From contig NC_060061.1 in NCBI RefSeq assembly GCF_020283565.1, forward strand, positions 30,789,362 to 30,853,361: a DNA stretch of 64,000 nucleotides, written 5' to 3'. Shown here piece after piece: positions 19,465-29,064 of this stretch. A program made the translations under genes and the position numbers. The DNA comes from Trifolium pratense (taxonomy: Eukaryota; Streptophyta; Magnoliopsida; Fabales; Fabaceae). The notes beneath the pieces are model-generated. The model worked only from the letters and a program-made list of their open reading frames with translations. It ran no database searches and was not told the origin of the DNA. The stretch's first letter is position 1, and every line of letters begins with the position of its first letter.

Positions 19465-22400
19465 ACAAGGGTTCCTCTATGTCTTCCCTTTCCCAACAAA
19501 AGCCATGGGTTGGATGCAACTTAACTGAGTGGTATACATTTTTTGATACCACTTCATTTGGATCGAAGGCAGCATCTTGCTCACCACAAGGAGCAATCAA
19601 AGCCAAGTTTTTGTCGAAGTTCTGTAAAGTCACAGTGCCTGTCTCTGAAACATATGCACTTTGGTCTGCTTCTACATTCTCGACTAAACCATCTTCTCTC
19701 CAGATGATTAATCTTTGGTGCATGGTTGAGGGAACAGCTCCAACACCGTGTATCCATTCTCTGCCTAATAACATATTGTAATTAGGTTTGGCAGCTATGA
19801 CCATGAACAAGGTCTTTCGAACTGTACTACCAACACAAACTTCCAATTGCACTGCCCCCAGGGAATGGCCAGTTTTTCCTTCATAGTTTGCCAACACCAC
19901 ATTGTGGGAATGAAGGTCTGTGTCATAGAGACCTAATTTCTTCAACATGAAGTGTGGCATGATATTCACCACAGCTCCTCCATCCACTAAGACTTTATTG
20001 ATTCCCACATTATTGACTTTTGCCCTAATGAACAAAGCCTTCAAGTGGTTCTGCATTCCCAGATCTGGCTTTTCGAAGATAGCTTTTTGCTCTTCGACAC
20101 AACCATTTTGCATAACATAATAACACATTGGCTTATGATCAGCCAAATTAAGGGCTTCGAAGTCCTCTTCCAACTCATTGACTTCAGTAGGCACATCATA
20201 TTCTAGTGGCAGAATAGACACCATATTGACCATGACATCAAAATCAGACCCCTCATCTAGGAGATCATCATCCTCCATGTCATCCTCATCTTCTGCCCCA
20301 CCCTGGGCATTTTCAGCTATTGGCTCTTCCAATATTATGGAAAGCCTCTCCTTTACTGGCCTCTTGGCCATTTCAACCTTTTCAGCCTTCTGGGTTGCAA
20401 TAACCTTGCCCCCAGCCTCAGCCTCTTTGGCTGTCAACTTTTGTTTCCTCTGAAACCTTCGCCACTGAGTGCGGGTCATAGGATTTTTTCCTTTATAGTT
20501 ATTCCTATAAGAGTATTTGTTGACTTCAGTGGCAGCATTCACTGTTTCCTTCCCAGCTACCACTTTTGAACCCTTGGGTTCAGCTACAATGTTCACGTTA
20601 ACATTACTAGAGCTTCCATTTTCCATCATCCTTCGATTAAAAGTGACGTACTGTCCACTCACCCATTGGTTAACAGGTGCTCTCCCAGATGGTTTGAAAG
20701 TGTTTTGGGGGCCTAGCCTTTGCTGGATCGAAAGACCTTTGGTAATAGGTTTTCCCCAATTGGCCCCTTTATAAGGCCAAGCTTTTTGATTTGGCCTAGA
20801 TTTTGGCCATTTTCTCTTGTTTTCAGCATACGGTACAACACTTTGAAGGCCTGCAGTAGCCTCTTTGTCGCACACAGCACTGCATCTAGGGCAAAGCATC
20901 ACTTCAGCATTCTTCATCTTGCACCTATTTAGGAAGTCCACCAATTCTTCCTCAGCATTGGGGTACACCTCACGTACCCTCTTTTCATACTCCTCTTCAG
21001 GCACAACCTTGATTGGAGCAGCAGCATCTATCACTTCAACCATGTTGCAGTCATAGACTTCGACATAGGTAGCGTCTGTAGGTGGCAAGGGGTCTGAATC
21101 TACCTTCATTGGAGGCTTTGCCTTATCAGCATACTTCAGCCTTCCTTCATTCAGCGCTTTTTGCACCAAATCCCTGAAAACAACACATTGATAAGTTTTA
21201 TGTCCCAAATAATTATGAAACTTACAATAACCTCTTTTCTTTCTTTGTTCTATTGGTGGTATTTTCATATCTTTTGGCACAATAATTTGGCCGTCAGTCA
21301 CCAATAAATCAAAAATCTCATCACATTTAGTAATGTCGAAAGTATAAGTTTTCGTAACAAACTTATCATTTTTTGGTTCGATAGGATTTTTTCCATTCGA
21401 CGGCCTCAACAATTTGCAAGTGTAAGGAGGCCCGGGCTTTAATTCCGCCACATTAATATCACTATCATCGAAATCTAAGTATTCATCACTCATTTCATAA
21501 TCAATTTCATTATCATAGGAATCAACAAAACCTATTTCTTTCTTTTTCTGAAACTTAGAATTTCTAACTTTTTCAGCTTTTAACCTTTCGATTTGTCTCA
21601 CTCTGTCAGCCAACTGTGACATGTCTCGAAGGTATTGGGTATCCAATTTCTTTCGAATTGAATAATCTAACCCACCAGCAGCCATTTCCACTAGCTCGTG
21701 TTCAGGCACTTGAGTAAAGCACCTGGACTTCAGCAAACGAAACCTATTTAGATAGTCATCAATTGACTCTTGGTTTTTTCTTTTTACACTGGCTAACTCT
21801 TTCAGACTTATCTTGGTTTGGCCCATATAAAATTGCTCATGGAAAGTCCTTTCCAATTGGGCCCAACTATGAATCGAATTGGGAGGCAAAGTTGTAAACC
21901 AAGTAAATGCATTCTTGGTAAGCGAATTAGGAAAATATTTCATTCGCAAATTTTCATTATTCGCCAAATTCCCAGACTCAGCTAGATACCTAGCAATATG
22001 TTCTACGGTTGACTCATTAGTGTCCCCAGCAAACTTAGTGTATTTTGGGACTTTCCAACCTCTTGGTAACTCGGTTTGCAGCACATATTCAGTGAAGGCA
22101 GAGACAAAGTTTGGCCTTCGACAACCCGTGTTTAGGCCGTTTTGGGCCAAAATCGTTTCGACCATGTTAGCCAGATTGTGTTGGCCAAGCAAATTATTGT
22201 TTTGCACCTCTCGCACTACCTCGTCAGGATCCTGGTTCCTCCTAACCATTACCACTGGGGGGTTCTGATGTACCACTTGTGGATTTGGGTTCATAACAGG
22301 AGGGTTTTGATTTACTACTTGAGGCATTTGATTAACCTCGTGAGGATAATAGGTTTCCTCTTGTACGACTGGCGTAGGTGTTGGGTTAGGAACTGTTTCA

Positions 22401-23023
22401 GTAGCCACATAAGTTGGCCTTTGCTGCACTGGAGTCGAAGACATTGCAGGTAATATTACTTGTGGAGTAATGGGATTTACTCTAGGAGGTGGTGGAGGTG
22501 TCCCAAAAAAATCTGCAATTCGACTCATTTGAAATGCCAACATTTGATAACTCTCGTTAGTATTCTGAATTAATGGATTAAACACAGTACCAATTTGTTG
22601 TGTTAAGAGATTAACCATTTCATGGTTGCTCTCGTCCATTTGCTGTCTCAAAGACAACACAGACGCAGTCGTTAAGGGTGTGGCAGTTACCCTTGGCGAA
22701 GTATACCTATCAGATTCGAAACTTGGCATCCCTAAGCCAAGTGTAGGGGGAGGCCCATACATAAAACCCTGACCTGATGGTGGTTTCGAACGTCCAAAAC
22801 CAGCAGTCACGGACGGAATTGCCATAGTTGGTATTGACAAAGTTGGAATAACATCATGCACAGTCGAAATGGTTGGACTGGAGAATATTGGAACATTCAC
22901 CAACTCAGATGTTACCAAACTTTGTGGAGGTGGATCGACTCCACCACTCGAACTTGCTTCGCTACTCATCGCACTAGAATTTGGAGTTTTACTAGGATTA
23001 GATCTCTGAGTAGTTTTAACCAT
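19406..23023 (-). CDS. Element D gag-protease polyprotein, 1205 residues
   Basis: It starts at ATG 23023. The N-terminal 300 residues are rich in Pro, Gln and Asn (MPQVVNQNPPVMNPN repeats). Residues about 335-470 are the retrotransposon gag (capsid) domain (KYTKFAGDTNESTVEHIARY, WAQLERTFHEQFY, QESIDDYLNRFRLLKSRC). A C-x2-H-x4-H-x4-C element (YCKFHNYLGHKTYQC, about 598) replaces the classic CCHC knuckle. The protease lies near 1010 (VLVDGGAVVNIMP; LLGREWIHG), with DGG in place of DTG/DSG, a variant seen in the Tat/Athila group. It ends at 19406 and overlaps the RT frame; fusion would need a +1 shift, or the frame was broken by an indel. Confidence 0.85.
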   Translation of the reverse strand: MVKTTQRSNPSKTPNSSAMSSEASSSGGVDPPPQSLVTSELVNVPIFSSPTISTVHDVIPTLSIPTMAIPSVTAGFGRSKPPSGQGFMYGPPPTLGLGMPSFESDRYTSPRVTATPLTTASVLSLRQQMDESNHEMVNLLTQQIGTVFNPLIQNTNESYQMLAFQMSRIADFFGTPPPPPRVNPITPQVILPAMSSTPVQQRPTYVATETVPNPTPTPVVQEETYYPHEVNQMPQVVNQNPPVMNPNPQVVHQNPPVVMVRRNQDPDEVVREVQNNNLLGQHNLANMVETILAQNGLNTGCRRPNFVSAFTEYVLQTELPRGWKVPKYTKFAGDTNESTVEHIARYLAESGNLANNENLRMKYFPNSLTKNAFTWFTTLPPNSIHSWAQLERTFHEQFYMGQTKISLKELASVKRKNQESIDDYLNRFRLLKSRCFTQVPEHELVEMAAGGLDYSIRKKLDTQYLRDMSQLADRVRQIERLKAEKVRNSKFQKKKEIGFVDSYDNEIDYEMSDEYLDFDDSDINVAELKPGPPYTCKLLRPSNGKNPIEPKNDKFVTKTYTFDITKCDEIFDLLVTDGQIIVPKDMKIPPIEQRKKRGYCKFHNYLGHKTYQCVVFRDLVQKALNEGRLKYADKAKPPMKVDSDPLPPTDATYVEVYDCNMVEVIDAAAPIKVVPEEEYEKRVREVYPNAEEELVDFLNRCKMKNAEVMLCPRCSAVCDKEATAGLQSVVPYAENKRKWPKSRPNQKAWPYKGANWGKPITKGLSIQQRLGPQNTFKPSGRAPVNQWVSGQYVTFNRRMMENGSSSNVNVNIVAEPKGSKVVAGKETVNAATEVNKYSYRNNYKGKNPMTRTQWRRFQRKQKLTAKEAEAGGKVIATQKAEKVEMAKRPVKERLSIILEEPIAENAQGGAEDEDDMEDDDLLDEGSDFDVMVNMVSILPLEYDVPTEVNELEEDFEALNLADHKPMCYYVMQNGCVEEQKAIFEKPDLGMQNHLKALFIRAKVNNVGINKVLVDGGAVVNIMPHFMLKKLGLYDTDLHSHNVVLANYEGKTGHSLGAVQLEVCVGSTVRKTLFMVIAAKPNYNMLLGREWIHGVGAVPSTMHQRLIIWREDGLVENVEADQSAYVSETGTVTLQNFDKNLALIAPCGEQDAAFDPNEVVSKNVYHSVKLHPTHGFCWEREDIEEPLCEDAYPPVSGWVNHDEFDD

Positions 23024-23110
23024 AACCTAACTTATCATCAGTTATATGCAAGTAACAAGTTTTTATTCCACAACATAAAAATAAACACAACTTTAACAAA
23101 CACAAAACCG

Positions 23111-23129
23111 GTCCCACTGGGCGTGCCAA
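23111..23129 (-). other. Primer binding site of element D
   Basis: TTGGCACGCCCAGTGGGAC on the minus strand, directly beside the LTR end. The leader up to the gag ATG is 108 bp. I do not assign the tRNA with confidence. Confidence 0.55.
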
Positions 23130-23131
23130 TT

Positions 23132-23908
23132 TGTTTACGTTGGAATTTGGTAAACAACCGCTAGTTTAAGTGTTTAAACTCGCGAGATCAACTAGTAAAT
23201 CTCAGGACAATTTTGTGTTTATTCGTTGTAAGAAAACTGTTTGAATGTTCGTTTTAATAAGCAAACAAACACTTAGGAATTAAAATGTTTTAAAGCATAC
23301 AAGAGAAACTAATTCGAATCGCCTCGAAGTAGCAGTTTCTCAAGCAAGTATCTGAATTTAAACTTGGAGAAGATTACTGGAAACAAATTGCATTGAATGA
23401 AAAGCAATTACAAATAAAGATGGTTCACAAAACATACATTTCTCTTCTGAATTCCGTTCGTTCGATCGCTGAGTACTTAGAATTTTAGAGAGAGTGTTTG
23501 TATAAAATTTTTGTGACCTTTGTTCTGAATGAAAAACTACTATAAATACTACTACAAAGTGGTAACTGTTTCTCGATCATCTGGACGCTCCTCCATTTGC
23601 CACGTCGACCACGTTCTCCACTTTCATCTTTCATTCCTTCAGCGCGCGCCAAGACCTCTTGGGCCGTTCGTTGTTCCTTCTTTGGGCTTGGCCCAACTCT
23701 CCATCGGTTCGATTTCGCGCTTTCGATAGCTTCCTGGCAAAACCAAAATTGGACGCGTTATCCATATCTCTCGAAGCGCTTTTTTGGCTTCGACCTAGCT
23801 GGCTTTCGACGCCACCTTTGAAAGTTTTATTTTGACAATATCACCTCCAAATAAATATTGGACCCACCAATTATATTTAATTGATAAATACCAAATTTAT
23901 ATCCAACA
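23132..23908 (-). repeat. 5' LTR of element D (777 bp)
   Basis: On the minus strand it starts TGTTGGATATAAATTTGG and ends CCAACGTAAACA. It lies directly outside the primer binding site. A weak TATA-like ATTTATAG lies near 23536-23543 on that strand. Confidence 0.75.
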
Positions 23909-23913
23909 GGGAC

Positions 23914-24081
23914 ATAACATGAAGATTGTGGCATTAGATTGCATTAGGATATGTGTACATTATTTGATATGTAACACATATGTTTGGAATTTATGATAAT
24001 TGTCTATGTGTGTTAGACTTATTTTATGTATTGAGCGGTGTAACATTACTCAAATGTTACACCGGTGTAATTTGATCTCTC

Positions 24082-24117
<36 letters not shown>

Positions 24118-25064
24118 CAATGTTGTGCACACACGCTTCAACACTCGAGGAAAAACACACCCATTTATGTTAACCCACGCCACCTTTTTTTTAAAGCTAG
24201 TTATCTGTTAACTGGCTCACCAAAGTTGAGTTATTTTTAACAATTTCTTTTTAAATAAAAATAAAAATTACTGGTTCATCATCCAAAACCTTTAACAAAA
24301 CTCATCTCACCAAAATCACTAACTACAGTGAAAACATCAGTACAAAACAAAAATATGTTAGAAAAAACAACTCACTAAAGTGATTCTTCTGTTCGACACG
24401 TGGAAAATAGAATAATTAAGTCTTCTAATATTTTATTTTTTTCGACTCACCATACGCACATGTTGGCTATTTATTTATTATCTCTTTCATATTAAACTAA
24501 ATGTTTTTCTATTTTAAATCAATGCGTAAACTTTTCATGGAATATGAAGTTCATAGATTCTACTTATATCTGTGGGCTGTGCCGTACCACTTACCAGCGT
24601 CGACAATCATCATATAATAATCCATTTATTCAAAACTTTGGATAATATAAAAATGGGCGGCCTAAACGGCCCTTGCTGGTTAAACATACCAAAAATAAAA
24701 ATTAAAGATAAAATTAATATTAATAAAATAATTTTTTATATTTTTAATATATTGAATGCACAAGTTATAAAATAAATTTTTCTTATTTATATGCTTAACA
24801 AGTATCCCAAAAACACTTTTTAAGCATTTTTCATATAAAAATATGTTGTTTAGTTTTTTTTTTAAGAAAACTTTGGCTCTGTGTGCGCATAAAATTCATT
24901 TAAAGGGAGAAAATTCAACTCATTTTCAGTTTTCACAAATTCTCTTACCTTAGAAAATTGGTACATAATGTGGGGTAACCAAGTTAATTTTTCAGCTAAC
25001 TCAAGAATTTTTCTTGTTACAAAGCTACTCAATTTTTTTACTTTAATAATCTCAATCATCTTAA
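23914..25064. other. Intergenic DNA with no gene
   Basis: A/T-rich sequence into which element D inserted. It holds a 30-bp (AT)n run at 24085-24114 and scattered short frames with no coding character. No recognisable element was found. Confidence 0.6.
24085..24114. repeat. (AT)15 microsatellite
   Basis: A perfect AT dinucleotide run of 30 bp. Confidence 0.95.
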
Positions 25065-25391
25065 CTCCTTCCTCCGGTCATTTTTATAAAAACACTTTAA
25101 AAATATCACACAGTAAAGAAAACACATTGTAAATAGTTATTTTCATTTAATACTCATATAAAATTAAACTTATTTCATGTATACTCTTATTTTATTTTTT
25201 TGGTAGAGTATGTATATCCTTATTTAATTATTTTTAATTAAACTAATCTACTTAATTTTAATATTCTCTCTCATAATAAATAAGGGCATAAGTGAAATTA
25301 AACATTTAAAACATTTGAAAATTGGTCAAAATTTCTTATAGAAATGACCAATTTTTTTTCTCAAAGTATTCCTTATAAAAATGAACGGGAG
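25065..25391. mobile_element. Stowaway-like MITE
   Basis: The left end CTCCTTCCTCCGGTCATTTT and right end TAAAAATGAACGGGAG are imperfect inverted repeats of the Tc1/mariner Stowaway type (CTCCCTCCG...). There is no ORF. TA follows the right end (25392-25393), but the left TA is not clean, so the boundary is approximate. Confidence 0.5.
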
Positions 25392-26121
25392 TATTGTTTT
25401 TGTTGTCATAAATGAAAAAGCAAAGAGGCAATCTCTAACAACATATTTTTAAGTATAAATAAATTAATCAGTATTATTTGGAAATTTGAATTATAAAGAC
25501 CTTGTGTAATTTATATTCAATTCCATCATTTTTTTAAGGGCCGTTTGACTGCGAATTTAACATTTCTATTTGTCGTTTTAATTTTACTTCATTTGTTATT
25601 TTATCTATCTATCAAAATACAAAAAACATGTGTACATATCATATTCAATTCGTTATGGGACTCTCATCATTAACATTTTAACACTTCAAAACCATGCACA
25701 CACAATTAGGACTTCATTCAACAAATTGATTCAACTCAAAAATTATATTGTCATCAAGAAACTGACAAGTTAAAGTGCAATTTTAATTTTTCTCATCTCC
25801 ACTCAATACATATTTCAAAAAGTATGTGCAAAAATAACCATATAATGCCAATTTTTATGTTGGATTAGTTGATACAAAATTAAAAAAAAAAAAAAAAAAC
25901 CTCTAACTTTAAATGGATATTTCACAAGTGAACAAAAGTGTATCTACAAAAATGCTTTTATTTATGATATAAGAGGGTAGGGACGTGTTGCCCAAATAAA
26001 GTAAGAAAGTGAATGAAGGTGGATGTAGGTAAGTGATGAGTTGGTACCAAAGATAGATATAAATTCATTATAAAAAAAAAAGATAGATATAAATAAAAGA
26101 AAGATTGAGTTTTAATTTCGG
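25392..26121. other. Intergenic DNA with no gene
   Basis: A/T-rich, with a poly-A run near 25881-25899. Nothing else identifiable. Confidence 0.6.
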
Positions 26122-26312
26122 ATTTGGATCCTCTCCTCCACTCTCCTCTCCATCTCTCTTAATCCTCTCTCCATCTCTCTTCATCCCCTCTATCTCTCTC
26201 TTAATCTCACTCTCTGTCATTATTATTTTAAAACTTTTTATTGAAGAGAGAGATTGAAATTAAGAGAAAGATTGAGAGATGGAGATGAGAGTGAAGGAGA
26301 GGATCCAAAATC
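26122..26312. mobile_element. Palindromic MITE (about 190 bp)
   Basis: GATTTGGATCCTCTCCTCC at the left is mirrored by GGAGAGGATCCAAAATC at the right. The arms continue as CT-rich and GA-rich mirror sequence, so the whole element folds into a hairpin. No ORF is present. Confidence 0.65.
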
Positions 26313-26384
26313 ACTTTAATTTTGTGTAATATATGATAGTCTGATAGATCATGAAATAAATTATGAATCAACTAGTTATTATTT

Positions 26385-26790
26385 TTTTAACACGCAAAAA
26401 TGAAATATATTGATCAGCCAAATAATTCCCTCAATATAAGATATGCCAAAAACGACTACAACAGTTTATAAATAAGACAATCAAAAGTTACATGAGAACA
26501 ATGATGATCAGATGCCCAAATAATTAAGTAAGTGGGCTCGACCACCAGTTATGGTAGTTCAAAACTAGATTAATATTTGTTGTCTTCAACCACCAATAAG
26601 AGTAAAGTTTGTTCTTGTCCAACAATTGAGGTAAAGACATATCTGAATGCCTAAATAACTTGTGGTTTCTTTTGTTCCAAACAATCTACACACATAGTTT
26701 GAGGATTCACACCAACGATAAGGCAATCCACGACATAACTAACGACCAAAAAGAGACAAAGAAACTGCAAGAGATAAATAAGAGTTGAGA
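26385..26790 (-). pseudogene. Decayed 3' end of a LINE
   Basis: On the minus strand a stop-containing frame reads like the C-terminal part of plant LINE ORF2 (RNHKLFRHSDMSL; YWWLKTTNINLVLNYHNWWS; SPLT), and the plus strand begins with a T-run as a poly-A tail would. It resembles the C-terminus of the better-preserved LINE at 28385-40423. The 5' limit is uncertain. Confidence 0.45.
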
Positions 26791-26976
26791 ATCAACTACT
26801 TATTATAGTTAGTATTTAGTAGTTTGTGTAAAAAAAAGTATTTAGTAGTTACATAATTTTTCTATTAAGTTAAACTCTTGTACATAAAGTTTGGTCAGAT
26901 ATACATAAAAAATATTCTAAATTAAACTAATATAAATATAATACGGTACTGTATTAAATAATTAAATTATGAATAT

Positions 26977-27152
26977 ATATATTTAATTTTTTTTTTTTTT
27001 GGACTTTCACCACCAGTTGAATCTGATTCGGGGGTCAGTTCTGGCATCGAGTGATTCAAGCCCCCTTTCAATCACAGTTGCGGGGGATCGAATCGCAATC
27101 TTCCCTACCAAGTTCAGCGTCAATTACCACCGAACCACCTTGATATATTTAA
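26977..27152 (-). mobile_element. tRNA-derived SINE with 10-bp target-site duplications
   Basis: The body is 26987-27142 (156 bp). On the minus strand it starts CAAGGTGGTTCGGTGGTAAT (box A region), has a box-B-like GATTCGATCCC about 40 bp later, and ends in a poly-A tail (plus-strand T-run 26987-27000). Both sides carry ATATATTTAA (26977-26986 and 27143-27152), a perfect target-site duplication. No ORF. Its promoter would be the internal RNA polymerase III boxes. Confidence 0.75.
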
Positions 27153-27513
27153 CTAAACTTTGTAATACTGAAGTGTTCATGTTTGATTCATTACTAATTG
27201 ATTAGTAGTTAATTCATATTACCCGATAAATATTATAAATCATATGGAGTGATGATTGTTATTAGAATAATGTATTGTTGAAAAATTGAATATATAGATA
27301 AAAAAAATTGAGTGGAAATAAAGAAATGGCACATGGATAAGAAAAAGATGGGGAATAAAAAGAAAAGAGAAGTGGAAGCATGTGCACAAGAGGATGGAAA
27401 AGACACGCATACTGTGCATGTGATTGGTGAGTTTAATCGACTTGGTCCGCACGTGCCATTTCATTAATAGTAAGCTACTACAACCTTATGGTGTGTCCCT
27501 CTATTATTTATTA
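27153..27513. other. Intergenic DNA with no gene
   Basis: A/T-rich; short frames on both strands show no coding signal. Confidence 0.5.
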
Positions 27514-27628
27514 CTAGTATCCGGACCCGTCCCAAACACGGGTAAAAATGACACTACAAAAATAAATATTTTAATCTTAAAATTTTCAGAATTATCGAAT
27601 AAAAAAAATGCTTAATAAGTCACACTGA
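27514..27628 (-). mobile_element. Helitron-like 3' terminus (copy 1)
   Basis: On the minus strand a hairpin ACCCGTGTTTGGGACGGGT is followed by CCGGATA and then CTAG, with T as the next base. Hairpin, short spacer, CTRR and insertion before T are the hallmarks of a Helitron 3' end. The same ~115 bp occur at 45633-45750 with one substitution seen. The 5' end cannot be placed, and no Rep/helicase ORF is visible. Confidence 0.5.
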
Positions 27629-28020
27629 AGCACTATTAACCCTAGATTTTGACGTAATATTATACTCTGGTTCAAATTGAAGCACTATTAACCCTAGTAT
27701 TTGACTCGTAGTTATAATTTGGCTGAAGTTAATAACTTAAAAATTATATAAACAGAGTACAATTTTACTAAATAAAATATAAAATAACTTAAGATTATAC
27801 TCTCGCTCATCTTAAGCACTATTAACCCTAGTTATAGATTGAGCATTACACTCCAATTCAACTGAATGCACTATTAACTATAAACTTTGGTTGAGGGTTA
27901 TACTCCGATTGAAGTTAATGACTTAAAAACTAAATAAATAGAGTATAATTTAAAAATAAAGTATATTTTTATTTAAGATTGCATTTCGATTCAACTGAGG
28001 CACTATTAACTGTAAACTTT
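27620..28020 (+). repeat. Tandem repeat of about 186 bp with a double inner motif
   Basis: GCACTATTAAC begins near 27630, 27682, 27817, 27869 and 28000, with alternating spacings of about 53 and 133 bp, so the full period is about 186 bp. Each occurrence follows an ATACTC...TTCAA-type phrase. About two units are present. No coding content. Confidence 0.65.
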
Positions 28021-28290
28021 ACTATGCATTCGGAGTCCGATCGACACTCTTATTACAGTTTGTATATGCATTCGGAGTCTGATCGTAAAAATTCCGATTC
28101 TCAATTATTTTTCAGTCCAATTAGGTGGTATTGAATGGTCGGATTGATAAAATTTAAAATCTGCAGTCAGTATCAGTAATTTTAGTCAAACTTCACATCC
28201 CTTTCATATAAACTAGGTTTCCTTCGACACTCTTATTGCAATCTGTTTATGGATTCGGAGTCCGATCGTAAATTTCAAATATTTAGGAGT
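28021..28290 (+). repeat. One and a half units of the ~182-bp satellite
   Basis: It carries the same phrases as the array at 41296-42340 (CATTCGGAGTCCGATCG, AGTTTTAGTCAAACTTCA-type, ACTAGGTTTCC). The phrase CATTCGGAGTC occurs at about 28026, 28068 and 28253. The LINE inserted just beyond it. Confidence 0.65.
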
Positions 28291-28470
28291 AGTTGTTGAA
28301 ACTGAAATTTTTTTAATATATATTGATTTTTTTTTAATTGCATTTGAATTATACAAAGGAATGTGAAGAGTAGTATATATCTTTTTTTTTTTTTGATAAG
28401 CAAACAATGTATTAATAAGGAGTACAAGGAGTACTCAATCCTTACAATACAAAGAAAGGTATTGACAACC

Positions 28471-29064
28471 TCAAATGCTTTGTAAACAGCAAAGAGGATT
28501 CAAACACCAATTGTGATATAAATAACCTGATTTACGCCCTGCTCTACCACTAAACCAGAGCCAAGAGACAAATTTAATTTGATCAAGTAAACCAGAAAAA
28601 TCAGCAAAGTCACATCTAAAGACAATGTTATTTCTCAAACGCCATAAGCACCAAGTTGTCGCCAGCCAAATTAAATGTTTCACTTTCCCGCCTTTCTTGG
28701 ATTTGACAAGAGACCCAAATAACATAAAGTGATGCCTACCTCCAACCTGAAATGATGCTTCAACACCCATCCATGTAAAAACTTGCTTCCATAACTCAAT
28801 AGCCTTGCCGCAACTAAAGAAAAGATGCTGACAGGTCTCCACCGCTTGAAAGCAGAAAACACAAGGTAAATCATGAGAATTAGATAAAATACCTTTAGAA
28901 GCGAGGGCTGCCCTAGTAGGCAACTTGTCTAGTAATAAACGCCAACCAAAGACTCCCACTTTTGATGGAATGTCATTCTTCCACATAGTGAGTAAGGCTT
29001 CCAGCAAATCAGAATCCATAGAAATCGGCTCATAAAGATTCTGCATTAGACAATACGCAGACTT
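28471..29064 (-). CDS. LINE ORF2, C-terminal part: zinc-binding (zf-RVT) domain
   Basis: This is the continuation of the ORF2 that begins at 40263, separated by element E. The frame is open from the E boundary (29064) to the stop at 28471; ATG 29046 is internal. It carries the zf-RVT pattern found at the C-terminus of plant LINE RTs: WKNDIPSKVGVFGWRLLLDK, LPTRAALASKGI, then C-x2-C and H-x4-C (CVFCFQAVETCQHLFFSCGK), then LIWLATTWCLWRLRNNIVF. The 3' UTR to the poly-A is only about 75 bp. Confidence 0.82.
   Translation of the reverse strand, partial: KSAYCLMQNLYEPISMDSDLLEALLTMWKNDIPSKVGVFGWRLLLDKLPTRAALASKGILSNSHDLPCVFCFQAVETCQHLFFSCGKAIELWKQVFTWMGVEASFQVGGRHHFMLFGSLVKSKKGGKVKHLIWLATTWCLWRLRNNIVFRCDFADFSGLLDQIKFVSWLWFSGRAGRKSGYLYHNWCLNPLCCLQSI

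Larger units (their letters stand above)
17672..23908 (-). mobile_element. Element D: Tat-lineage Ty3/gypsy retrotransposon, 5' part
   Basis: On the minus strand: 5' LTR (23908-23132), primer binding site, gag-protease ORF, and an overlapping RT-RNase H frame cut off by element B at 17672. Integrase and 3' LTR must lie left of the window. The lineage call rests on the variant gag C/H motif, the DGG protease site and the RNase H wording (GKWALALTEY, KGQVVADFLVDH), all typical of Tat/Ogre-type elements. The 5 bp gggac after the LTR (23909-23913) should be the target duplication. Confidence 0.85.

Noticed and set aside
24085..24114. AT run as origin or regulatory site
   Set aside because: Simple microsatellite; no supporting context.
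23914..26121. A host gene between elements
   Set aside because: No long frame, no exon-like run with splice sites and no recognisable protein on either strand.
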